37,242 nt of DNA from the NCBI GenBank assembly GCA_021774155.1, contig JAJFJH010000228.1, positions 1 to 37,242 on the forward strand, given 5' to 3'. Shown piece by piece: positions 16,592 through 23,910 of this stretch (position 1 is its first letter; each line of letters begins with the position of its first letter). This DNA is from Nitrosomonas sp. (GTDB lineage: Bacteria; Pseudomonadota; Gammaproteobacteria; Burkholderiales; Nitrosomonadaceae). The notes beneath the pieces are model-generated. The model was not told the origin of the DNA, did not search any database, and saw nothing but the letters and a program-made list of their open reading frames with translations. Position numbers and translations under genes: made by a program.

Positions 16592-17437
16592 TCACGAAAT
16601 TTGTGGTAGAAATATGTGATCCATACGGCCCCATTTAAAATCATGGGTTAACAATCGGAGCCTTCCTTCCATTCGTTGCAAATTTAGATAATGACGAAAA
16701 CGTGTTTTTAAATTAATGCCTTCTTGGCGAGGTTGTTCATAGTCAATTTCCCATGGGTGAAAATAGAAAATTGCCGGCTGAGTATCAACCTGATTGACTC
16801 TGTTTAAGAACCAACGCGAAACGGAGTAAGGCCATAGCCTGAAATAACCGCCGCCGCCAGCAGGGACATTGTGACCAAATAGTCGTGTGGTCGTGACAGG
16901 CAACTCAAGTAAACCTTTGCCTTCTGGCGGGTAAAAACCAAAACGTGGCGCATCAGGCATACCGTAGTGATCATGCTGTACAGGATAGATGCTGGAGCTA
17001 TACTGGTACCCTGCCTCTTGGAGAAATTCCAAAGCCCATAGGTTTTTGTGATTAATGGAAAAACTAGGTGCGCGGTAACCTAATACGGACTGACCGCTAA
17101 TATCTTCTAATAATGCTTTACTTTGCGTAATGTCTTCTTTAAATTCCGATGGTTGTTGATCTGTAACTCTGTAGTGTGACCAACCATGACTAGCGATCTC
17201 ATGCCCATTTTCCAGCATACGTTTGATCATTGATGGATAACGTTTGGCAACCCAACCTAAGGTGAAAAAAGTGGCTTTTATTTGTTTATCATCCAGCAAT
17301 AAAAGTATGCGATCTATATTTTTTTCAACCCGGCATGGCAGGGACTCCCATGCTTCTCTTGGAATATGGGATGCAAAAGCAGAAACCTGAAAATAGTCTT
17401 CAACATCAATTGTCATGGCGTTGCGTATTGATTTCAT
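16592..17437 (-). CDS. Polysaccharide deacetylase, XrtA system associated (DUF3473 type)
   Basis: A 281-residue NodB-fold deacetylase of the PEP-CTERM-associated family (TIGR03006 type). The metal site is clear: Asp11/Asp14 in TIDVEDYFQV and the His84/His88 pair in HEIASHGWSH. RAPSFS (catalytic Arg region) and FYFHPWEID complete the family pattern, and a DUF3473-like C-terminal part closes the protein. It probably removes N-acetyl groups from the growing polymer. No signal peptide is seen, so the site of action is uncertain. It follows the ATPase gene after 36 nt and precedes the FemAB-like gene by 14 nt. Confidence 0.92.
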   Translation of the reverse strand: MKSIRNAMTIDVEDYFQVSAFASHIPREAWESLPCRVEKNIDRILLLLDDKQIKATFFTLGWVAKRYPSMIKRMLENGHEIASHGWSHYRVTDQQPSEFKEDITQSKALLEDISGQSVLGYRAPSFSINHKNLWALEFLQEAGYQYSSSIYPVQHDHYGMPDAPRFGFYPPEGKGLLELPVTTTRLFGHNVPAGGGGYFRLWPYSVSRWFLNRVNQVDTQPAIFYFHPWEIDYEQPRQEGINLKTRFRHYLNLQRMEGRLRLLTHDFKWGRMDHIFLPQIS

Positions 17438-17473
17438 TTGTTTTCTTGGTTGGATATTTGTGAATAATAATCG

Positions 17474-18472
17474 TTATGACTTGTCTTTTTCTGTTCTACT
17501 TTTTACGCTGGATAGCGACAGAACCTGTTTTAATAAATCTAAAACAGAAATAACGGATTTCTCCATTTTATTGAGACGTTCATCCATTTGTTCAACACTG
17601 GGGTTATTATTTGTGGTGTCAGGGGGTAGATTGGGCTCGTCTAATTCTAAACCTGAAGAATCAAATTCTTGCTGGATATCTTGAACGACTTCACTCACTT
17701 CATGAACGCCAAAACTGTGTAGTTCATCAAGGTAACCCATTATTAACATACGGTCACAGAGGGTGTTGATTTTACGTGGGATACCGCCGCTTTGTTCATG
17801 TATAAGCGGAAAAGCCTCGTCTTGTATAACAGGGTTACCTTGCCAGCCAACCGTATTTAAACGATGCTCAATATATGCTCTGGTTTCCAAGGCGTCCATT
17901 GGACCTAAATGATAGGTGGCGATGACGCGTTGGCGTAGTTGTTGCATATTATTGCCTAGTAATATCCGCCTAAATTCTGGTTGGCCAAGTAAAAAAGTTT
18001 GTAGAAGTGGTTTGTCGTCTGTTTGATAGTTAGACAGCATCCTTAGCTGTTCAAGTGTGTCGGCTGAAAGATTCTGTGCTTCATCGACCACTAAAAGTGC
18101 GCGTTTACCTTGCTGATCACATTGACGAAGAAATTTCTCCAACTCAAGCAGTAGGGAAGCCTTAGTTATGTTTTCAGTATTTAACCCAAACGCTGCTGCA
18201 ACCATTCTTAATACGTCATCGGCATTCAAATATGTGTTTACGATCTGTGCGGAAATGATCTCTTCACATTCAAGTTTCTTAAAGAGCGTGCGCATGAGTG
18301 TGGTTTTACCTGCGCCAACTTCTCCAGTGATAATAATGAATCCCTCGCCTTGCGATAGGCCGTACTCTAGATAGGCCATGGCACGGTTGTGGCCTTTGCT
18401 GGCAAAGAAAAAACTCGGATCAGGCTGCAGTTGGAATGGTTTCGCAGTCAGACCGTAAAAAGATTCGTACAT
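17474..18472 (-). CDS. XrtA-associated AAA ATPase (ExeA/GspA-like)
   Basis: A 332-residue AAA-type ATPase. It starts MYESFYGLTAKPFQLQPDP, the typical ExeA-like N-terminus. Walker A is GEVGAGKTT at 50-58 and Walker B is LLVVDEAQNL at about 126-135. The arginine-rich sensor region GGIPRKINTLCDRMLI follows. The last 70 residues form an acidic, proline-containing linker and a short predicted coiled coil. It matches the TIGR03015 family present in nearly all XrtA polysaccharide loci, and may energise assembly or secretion. AGAAGGAAAA precedes the ATG, 10 nt after the beta-barrel gene. The exact role in the system is unknown. Confidence 0.92.
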   Translation of the reverse strand: MYESFYGLTAKPFQLQPDPSFFFASKGHNRAMAYLEYGLSQGEGFIIITGEVGAGKTTLMRTLFKKLECEEIISAQIVNTYLNADDVLRMVAAAFGLNTENITKASLLLELEKFLRQCDQQGKRALLVVDEAQNLSADTLEQLRMLSNYQTDDKPLLQTFLLGQPEFRRILLGNNMQQLRQRVIATYHLGPMDALETRAYIEHRLNTVGWQGNPVIQDEAFPLIHEQSGGIPRKINTLCDRMLIMGYLDELHSFGVHEVSEVVQDIQQEFDSSGLELDEPNLPPDTTNNNPSVEQMDERLNKMEKSVISVLDLLKQVLSLSSVKSRTEKDKS

Positions 18473-18482
18473 TATTTTCCTT

Positions 18483-20054
18483 CTAAAAATCCATTCTTAA
18501 AGAGGCGGTAATAGAGTTCGCGCTTAAATTTCCAAACTGACTTGATCCGCCTTGCCGCTGTATATACCGATAACGCAATATTCCAGTTAGGTTGGGCTGG
18601 ATTTTATTTGTCAAACTTGCGTTATATATCATGTTGTTAGTTTTTGTGTTAGAGCTTGCAAATCTAAATCTTACAAAACTAGCGCCAAACGATGCGTTAG
18701 TGAGAGGACTAAGCTTGTAATTCCATCTAGCATTGACTCCTGTTTGCTTTATATTTCGAGTTAGCAGTGCATTATCTAACCCAAATAACTCGACGTTATC
18801 TTCTATAGAAGAAAGTGACTTGCGAGATAAATTAAAAATTCTAAAGGACAGCGTGTTTCTAGCGCCATTTAAACTAACAGAAGCACTGAATCGTTTCTGT
18901 AGAAAAAGTCCATTGTTTACGCTATTCAGTGCACCTAGTGTATCAAGACCTCCAATGCCACCCGTGCCTCCACCAAAGCCACCAAAGCCACCAAAGCCAC
19001 CAAAGTTGCCAAAGCCCCCGGCTTGACCAGCTTGCTGATTAAATGTAGTAACCTCTTCGATATATCTCGCAGCCCACGTGGTTAAGCGCGTACGATGGTT
19101 AGCCTCAGCTCTGTAAGTGTCACCGAAGAATCTTTTTCCAGCAGCAAGATTGATATCGGTTCTTTGTGTTGGTGCCCAAAAGAAACCAATAGTCCAGGAC
19201 GGCGCCGAGATGTCACGTCTTACAGCTGAACCGAATCTGTTGTTTTCATACCCACCTGTTGCGGTTAAAGCGAATTGCGACGTTAGGTTATAACGAAGAT
19301 TTGCAATTGATTGTTCAGTCTTAATTTCTCTATCGGTGCGTGTAAAATGGATAATATTTTTATTATAGTTTAAACCCCACTGTAGTGTTCTGAATGCGCT
19401 ACCACTATTTAGACTAAACTGAAAACTATCTCGCTGGCTATTTCTAAGTCCATTTCGTAAGTTTGACTCAACGATTCCACGTGTATAACGCAACTCAGTC
19501 GAGGCAAGTTGTTTGAAATGATAGCGTAAATAGGGACTGAGATTATAAGTCCTTATATCAATTCTATTTCCTGTGATACTTGTGTTGTCAACTGCTTGTG
19601 GACCAGTCAAAGATGCGTTTTGCTGCATTCTTCTTGCCATACCATCAATAAAGAAGAAGTCTTTAATTATCTCAGTCGTTGCAGTAGCATTTAGTTGATG
19701 TCTAATTCTGTTAAAATTGCTGTTTTCAGCAAAAATGAGATTGTTCATCGTGTAATTGGTGCTTAAATTAAATCTTCTTCCAACACCTGTAAATAATATT
19801 CCAGGATTGATTTGTGTTATAAAATCGCCTCCTTGCTGGTTACCCGTACCTCCAAACCCACCAGCCCCTAATCCAGCAGCACCTAATCGAACATTGTCAG
19901 TATAAGTTTCACTAACAGTTAATCGTGGTTTGAATTCCCATTCAGCCGCAAAAATATTAGGAGAGGATGCGGAAGCCCCAAGTATTATTAACAGCGCACA
20001 ACATATTTTGGGTAATACATCATCATGGATAGTATTATGCCCACGACATTTCAT
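18483..20054 (-). CDS. XrtA-system outer-membrane beta-barrel protein (TIGR03016 type)
   Basis: A 523-residue exported protein. A hydrophobic segment at about 18-36 followed by NIFAAEW looks like a Sec signal peptide with an alanine cleavage site. The rest has the alternating pattern of amphipathic beta strands (for example ALTATGGYENNRFG and NASFGASFVRFRF) and ends in ...SLRMDF with a terminal Phe, as outer-membrane barrels do. It matches the PEP-CTERM-associated barrel family, probably the outer-membrane export or anchoring component. Two glycine-rich stretches are present, one near 60-75 and a longer Gly-Phe repeat near 342-370 that is a true 9-bp tandem repeat in the DNA. It overlaps the kinase gene by 4 nt (ATGA). 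Confidence 0.87.
   Translation of the reverse strand: MKCRGHNTIHDDVLPKICCALLIILGASASSPNIFAAEWEFKPRLTVSETYTDNVRLGAAGLGAGGFGGTGNQQGGDFITQINPGILFTGVGRRFNLSTNYTMNNLIFAENSNFNRIRHQLNATATTEIIKDFFFIDGMARRMQQNASLTGPQAVDNTSITGNRIDIRTYNLSPYLRYHFKQLASTELRYTRGIVESNLRNGLRNSQRDSFQFSLNSGSAFRTLQWGLNYNKNIIHFTRTDREIKTEQSIANLRYNLTSQFALTATGGYENNRFGSAVRRDISAPSWTIGFFWAPTQRTDINLAAGKRFFGDTYRAEANHRTRLTTWAARYIEEVTTFNQQAGQAGGFGNFGGFGGFGGFGGGTGGIGGLDTLGALNSVNNGLFLQKRFSASVSLNGARNTLSFRIFNLSRKSLSSIEDNVELFGLDNALLTRNIKQTGVNARWNYKLSPLTNASFGASFVRFRFASSNTKTNNMIYNASLTNKIQPNLTGILRYRYIQRQGGSSQFGNLSANSITASLRMDF
18970..19014 (-). repeat. 9-bp tandem repeat encoding (Gly-Phe-Gly)n
   Basis: Four perfect copies of a 9-bp unit (CCACCAAAG on the plus strand) run from 18970 to 19005, followed by one diverged copy to 19014. 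On the coding strand each unit reads GGC TTT GGT or a rotation of it, so copy-number changes stay in frame and lengthen or shorten a Gly-Phe loop in the barrel protein. Confidence 0.9.
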
Positions 20055-20983
20055 GAATAATTATACCCATAGCCATAACCATAATTTTCCCTTCCAGAAA
20101 AAGCTCTAGCTTTGTTATAAATTAAGTTGATTGAAGTGCAAGACTCAATTTGCTTAAGTGCTTCTTTAACGGCTTGCTGAGATGTTTGTTCAGCTTCAAC
20201 TACTAGGACAATTTGACCCATTCGTGCAGCTAAAACTCGCGCTTCACTGGTTTGTAATAGTGGTGGAGAATCAAAAATTACAACTCGGTCATGATAGCGC
20301 TGTGATAATTCATCCAACAATAGTCCCATGCGGTGACCTGCAAGTAATTCGGTGGCATGTGCGTGTCTTTCTTCACCTGCGGAAACTAGCGTCAATTTGT
20401 CAACACCTGTTTGTAGCATGACATCTGATATATCAAGCTCTTTATTAAGAAGAATATCAAGCAGGCCTTTTTTTGGTTCAAAGCCCAGAATTCTGGGTAT
20501 TGATGGTCGAGCGACATCTGCATCAATTAATAAAACTCTATGATCCAATTCAGAGGCAATACTCATTGCTAAGTTTACTGAACAAAAACTTTTTCCTTCG
20601 CCAGCCAAAGAGCTGGCTACCATAATTAGGTTGCCATTCTTTATAGTTTTAGGATCTGCAAATGCTTTTGTTAATAATGGACGTTTAATTACCCTGAATT
20701 GCTCAGCTACCTGAGTTTTTCCTTGATCGGGCGTTACAATACCCAATTTATTTAATTTGTCGAGATCAATGAAAATTTGATTGACTTGATTCGTTTCAGT
20801 AGCAGGTGGTGACAGTGTCTGGTCGATAGTGGTAATTTTAGCTGGCATATCGCCGTGAGAAAGTGGAGCTTTACTTTCTTTGCTAGGAACAATCTCATTA
20901 GCAGAGGATTGTTTTGTACTAGCATTAGCACTCTTTCTAAGTTTATTAGCAGCCTTTTCAATGATACTCAAGCTTTTCTCCAA
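20051..20983 (-). CDS. Exopolysaccharide tyrosine autokinase (BY-kinase), XrtA system associated
   Basis: A 310-residue cytoplasmic bacterial tyrosine kinase (TIGR03018 type). Walker A is SLAGEGKS (125-132), Walker A' is VLLIDADVARP (150-160) and Walker B is VVIFDSPPL (234-242). The C-terminus is a tyrosine cluster with Tyr at 301, 303, 305, 307 and 309, the usual autophosphorylation tail. It has no membrane segment, so it should work with the separate chain-length protein encoded just upstream, which would supply the activating cytoplasmic tail. The first about 70 residues are low-complexity, Ser/Lys-rich and probably disordered. The gene follows the chain-length gene after 85 nt and overlaps the barrel gene by 4 nt. 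It likely controls polymer length or export through phosphorylation cycles. Confidence 0.93.
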   Translation of the reverse strand: MEKSLSIIEKAANKLRKSANASTKQSSANEIVPSKESKAPLSHGDMPAKITTIDQTLSPPATETNQVNQIFIDLDKLNKLGIVTPDQGKTQVAEQFRVIKRPLLTKAFADPKTIKNGNLIMVASSLAGEGKSFCSVNLAMSIASELDHRVLLIDADVARPSIPRILGFEPKKGLLDILLNKELDISDVMLQTGVDKLTLVSAGEERHAHATELLAGHRMGLLLDELSQRYHDRVVIFDSPPLLQTSEARVLAARMGQIVLVVEAEQTSQQAVKEALKQIESCTSINLIYNKARAFSGRENYGYGYGYNYS

Positions 20984-21068
20984 TTATTAAGCCACATTAA
21001 CGAAGTTTTATTGATAACGCCATTTTATTTCAAATTGAAATTAGAATGGCAAGCTAGACAATGCAGAA

Positions 21069-22607
21069 TCAAATTTTATCAATAAATATCATTAAAAAAG
21101 TATAGATGCCTGCAAGGCATAGCAACGAAAAACCAAAAGCATAGAGACGTCTTCTTTGTTTAATTTGTTCATGGTCGGTCCAAATCATGGGAACTGTGCC
21201 TAACACAGTCAATTCAGAAACTTCACGTAAATTACTTTGACTATAAAAAGCAGGGCGAATTTGGCTTATAATAAATGCCGAAACGATACCAATACCTAAG
21301 GCTGCTAGAAAGACTAAACTAAAAAATATTGGACGATTTGGGCCGTCAGGCTTGTCTGGTACTGTTGGTGGATCGATAATTCTAAACGAAAGCAAACCTG
21401 ATGCTGAAGTCAACTCGCCAGACATTTGAGCGGAGATGCGGCGTCCAAGCAACTGTTCATAATTAGCTTTATTGACGTTGTAATCTCTGTTTAGTTGAGT
21501 AAACTCAGATTCTACTTTAGGTATTGCAACACTTAAGGCTTTTAAGTGTTCATAACGTCCAGTATATTCTTCGACCCTTGCTTGCATTGATGCAACAATA
21601 GCTTCTGACTCTGCCAGCGCGACGTTAAGCTGTTGAAGCATGGGGCTGTAATTTTTCCCAGGGTCGCCAGTGGGGTGTATAGATTTTGCCTCTGTTTTTT
21701 TGCGCACTTCCAGTTGCTCGATAAGGCGCATAGTTGCAATAATGTCAGGGTGATGATCAGTGAAGTTAAGTCTCAATGTATCGAGGTCTTCTTTTAATGA
21801 TCGTATGCGTGAGTCAATTTCTAAATCGACAATGACTTCAGCTTCGGTATTAAATGGTTCAAGAATAAAAACAGGTTCATCGCCTGTAATTTGTTTTCTA
21901 ATGGCATTTCGTGCTTGCTCTGCTTCTCTTAATGCGAGTTCGGCCTGTCTTAAGCGCTCACCCGCTTCAATTAATTGTGAATAATAATCGCCGCCTTGTT
22001 GTCCAGGCAACAATCCAAGATTCTCTTGCTTAAAGGCTGTAAGAGCATTTTCTGCTGCGATTAATTTGGCTTCATATGCGGCAATTTGCTGGTCAATGAA
22101 ACGAAGTGCAGATGAAGAGTCTTCTCTTTTTCCATCCAAACCTTCTTCGACAAAAATAGTTAATAGTGATTGAACAATATCTTTTGCGAGCAGTGGATCT
22201 TCATTATTAATTGAGATGGTGAAAATATTGTCTCCACCCGCTGCAGTTAATCGGATATCTGACATTAGATCAGTAACTAACCTTTCTCTTTCGGTTTCAT
22301 TGCTAATTGTAATATCAAGATCAACCATACGTATGATACGCTCAATATTTGGGCGATTAATCAGAGTCCGGCTCATAATGGAAACTTGTTGCTGCGCATT
22401 TGGTGAGACCGTCATGCCTTGCATTAATGGTCGTAAAATGCTTTGTGTATCAACATAAATACGTGCCGACGCTTGATAATTATCGGGTAAATTATAGACA
22501 ACAATCCATCCTGCTATAGCAATGATCCAAGCAAGTGTCATTGCTAACCAACGATACCTCCAAGTACCTTTAATATATACATACAGTTGAGCGATTAACT
22601 CATCCAT
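21069..22607 (-). CDS. Polysaccharide chain-length determinant (Wzz/GNVR type), XrtA system
   Basis: A 512-residue polysaccharide co-polymerase of the TIGR03007 type. A first membrane helix lies at about 19-38 (MTLAWIIAIAGWIVVYNL). The Wzz-like periplasmic part contains long coiled-coil helices (about 165-400), then GNVR-like residues (YEQLLGRRISAQMSG). A second helix is at about 428-447 and a third hydrophobic segment near 488-508. The short cytoplasmic loop after helix 2 (SNLREVSELTVLGTVP) is the usual contact with the tyrosine kinase, encoded next. AAAGGAG stands 10 nt before the ATG. It sits in the inner membrane and sets chain length together with the kinase. Confidence 0.93.
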   Translation of the reverse strand: MDELIAQLYVYIKGTWRYRWLAMTLAWIIAIAGWIVVYNLPDNYQASARIYVDTQSILRPLMQGMTVSPNAQQQVSIMSRTLINRPNIERIIRMVDLDITISNETERERLVTDLMSDIRLTAAGGDNIFTISINNEDPLLAKDIVQSLLTIFVEEGLDGKREDSSSALRFIDQQIAAYEAKLIAAENALTAFKQENLGLLPGQQGGDYYSQLIEAGERLRQAELALREAEQARNAIRKQITGDEPVFILEPFNTEAEVIVDLEIDSRIRSLKEDLDTLRLNFTDHHPDIIATMRLIEQLEVRKKTEAKSIHPTGDPGKNYSPMLQQLNVALAESEAIVASMQARVEEYTGRYEHLKALSVAIPKVESEFTQLNRDYNVNKANYEQLLGRRISAQMSGELTSASGLLSFRIIDPPTVPDKPDGPNRPIFFSLVFLAALGIGIVSAFIISQIRPAFYSQSNLREVSELTVLGTVPMIWTDHEQIKQRRRLYAFGFSLLCLAGIYTFLMIFIDKI

Positions 22608-22666
22608 GTTTTAGATGCTCCTTTGGAGGATGAAATGAGTTTTCTCGGAACAAGAAAAAATCATCA

Positions 22667-23296
22667 TTAGAAAAAGCTCTCAGGTATCACAAGAACATCA
22701 CCTTGCACCATAGGCACATTGGCTGAAATATCGCCGTCTCTAATTAAGTCATCTAAACGCACTCTAAATTGCTGTTTCTCGCCGTTAATATTCCTTATAA
22801 TTCTAGCCCGATTACCTGCAGCAAAATCTGTTATGCCACCAACAGCAATTAAAACGTCCATTAATGACATTTCTTCTCGGTAAGCCAATGCTTGAGGTTG
22901 CGTAGCTTCACCAATAACCCGAATTTGTTCACTATAGGGACCAATAAATTCCGTCACAATAACGGTTACAACAGGTTGTTGAATATATTTGGATAAGGTT
23001 TCTTCAATATCGCGAGCTAGTATTGTTGCAGTTTTACCACTCGCTGGTAAATCTTCAACCAAAGGGGTAGTAATTTTTCCGTCTGGACGAACAGGAACCG
23101 ACATTGAGATTTCAGGGTTACGCCAAACAATTATGTTGACGTTATCACCTGGACCGATAAGATAATCATGTGGGGCTGCTAATTCATCAGTATCTGAAAG
23201 TAGTGGATAAGTGGTGCAGCCACTCAGCGCAAAAACTGATAATAAAAAGATTATGTAGACTGACCGTCTTACAACACAAATATGCAGAGCATTCAC
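22667..23296 (-). CDS. Outer-membrane polysaccharide export lipoprotein (Wza-like), XrtA system
   Basis: A 209-residue lipoprotein with the signal ending in FALSGC, giving a lipidated Cys27. The body starts with the export-domain pattern DYLIGPGDNVNIIVWRNPE, followed by SVPVRPDGKITTPLVEDLPASG. A SLBB-like domain follows (IRVIGEATQPQALAYREEMSLMDVLIAVGG). It matches the TIGR03027-type exopolysaccharide export protein. It should form part of the outer-membrane/periplasm passage for the polymer. It is the first gene of the operon and starts with GTG; AAAGGAAA lies 6 nt before the GTG. A 614-nt gene-free region lies upstream, so the operon promoter should be there. Confidence 0.92.
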   Translation of the reverse strand: MNALHICVVRRSVYIIFLLSVFALSGCTTYPLLSDTDELAAPHDYLIGPGDNVNIIVWRNPEISMSVPVRPDGKITTPLVEDLPASGKTATILARDIEETLSKYIQQPVVTVIVTEFIGPYSEQIRVIGEATQPQALAYREEMSLMDVLIAVGGITDFAAGNRARIIRNINGEKQQFRVRLDDLIRDGDISANVPMVQGDVLVIPESFF

Positions 23297-23910
23297 TTGG
23301 ATTTCCTTTTCATAGTAATATAGTGTGTAATTAGGAGGATATAGTATAAGTGTAATTAGTGATCATATACTATGTGCTAGGTGTTCATTTGTGAGAAATA
23401 CCATAGTAGTTCCCCGTATTTAATGGAGCTAGTGCTAGTATTATCAGGCGTAAAATAACATTTTATATGGGGTAGTAATGTTAATTTCATATTGATCATA
23501 TACTTATTTGTGAAAATATCAATTAGACTAAAGTACAGCCATAGTCCCTTAATAAATCTCCACAGTAACAGATTCAGAAATTATTAAGTATTGTGGCTTT
23601 GAGGAAATAAAAAAATATTTATGGAAGCCGGATGTTTAAGCTAATTACAGTTTTCACCTAATAGCTGGAATAGTAAAGTGCGCCTAAGTCTGCTATACGT
23701 ATTGAGTCGATATTATTTTACCAGAACGAATGCTTTTTCACGAAACAAGCAAAGATAAATTTCAGAAGAAATGGCCCATTAGGTTGCATTGTATCGCTTA
23801 AATATAATTTTAAAATTTCTAAGTTAAATGCACAAGAAATATTAATAGCTACCTTAAAATTAAAAAGCGTCTTAATGGGTAATTTAGTTTAGGAAAATAA
23901 AATAAAAAAA
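23297..23910. promoter_or_regulatory. Divergent intergenic region with repeated sites, upstream of the XrtA operon and the M32 gene
   Basis: These 614 nt of AT-rich sequence hold no open frame worth calling. GTGTAATTAG is repeated at 23325-23334 and 23350-23359, 25 nt apart. TGATCATATACT occurs at 23360-23371 and again at 23493-23504. ATTTGTGA occurs at 23387-23394 and 23506-23513. ATAGTATA (23341-23348) and TATACTAT (23366-23373) form an 8-bp inverted repeat. TATACT hexamers face both ways near the XrtA side. I found no convincing -35 box and no sigma-54 (GG-N10-GC) site. From about 23520 to 23880 I see nothing that I can name. Confidence 0.5.
23341..23373. promoter_or_regulatory. Candidate operator: 8-bp inverted repeat overlapping a TATACT hexamer
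   Basis: ATAGTATA and TATACTAT are perfect inverted copies separated by 17 nt. On the minus strand the left arm supplies TATACT about 47 nt upstream of the GTG of the export lipoprotein gene, where a -10 box could lie. A repressor or activator bound here would cover it. The -35 region is weak. Confidence 0.35.

Noticed and set aside
16578-16634. Longer start for the FemAB-like gene
   Set aside because: It would overlap the deacetylase gene by 43 nt without a ribosome site; the added residues are not needed for the domain.
18970-19014. Short tandem repeat considered as a CRISPR-like array
   Set aside because: Units are 9 bp with no spacers and lie in frame inside a gene.
18733-19026. Plus-strand open frame with a Pro-Lys-Pro repeat end
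   Set aside because: It is the antisense shadow of the Gly-Phe tract in the barrel protein. It has no ribosome site and the opposite strand encodes a well-recognised family.
23297-23910. Search for a sigma-54 promoter or a c-di-GMP riboswitch upstream of the XrtA operon
   Set aside because: No GG-N10-GC spacing was found on the minus strand and no riboswitch-like conserved core could be recognised.
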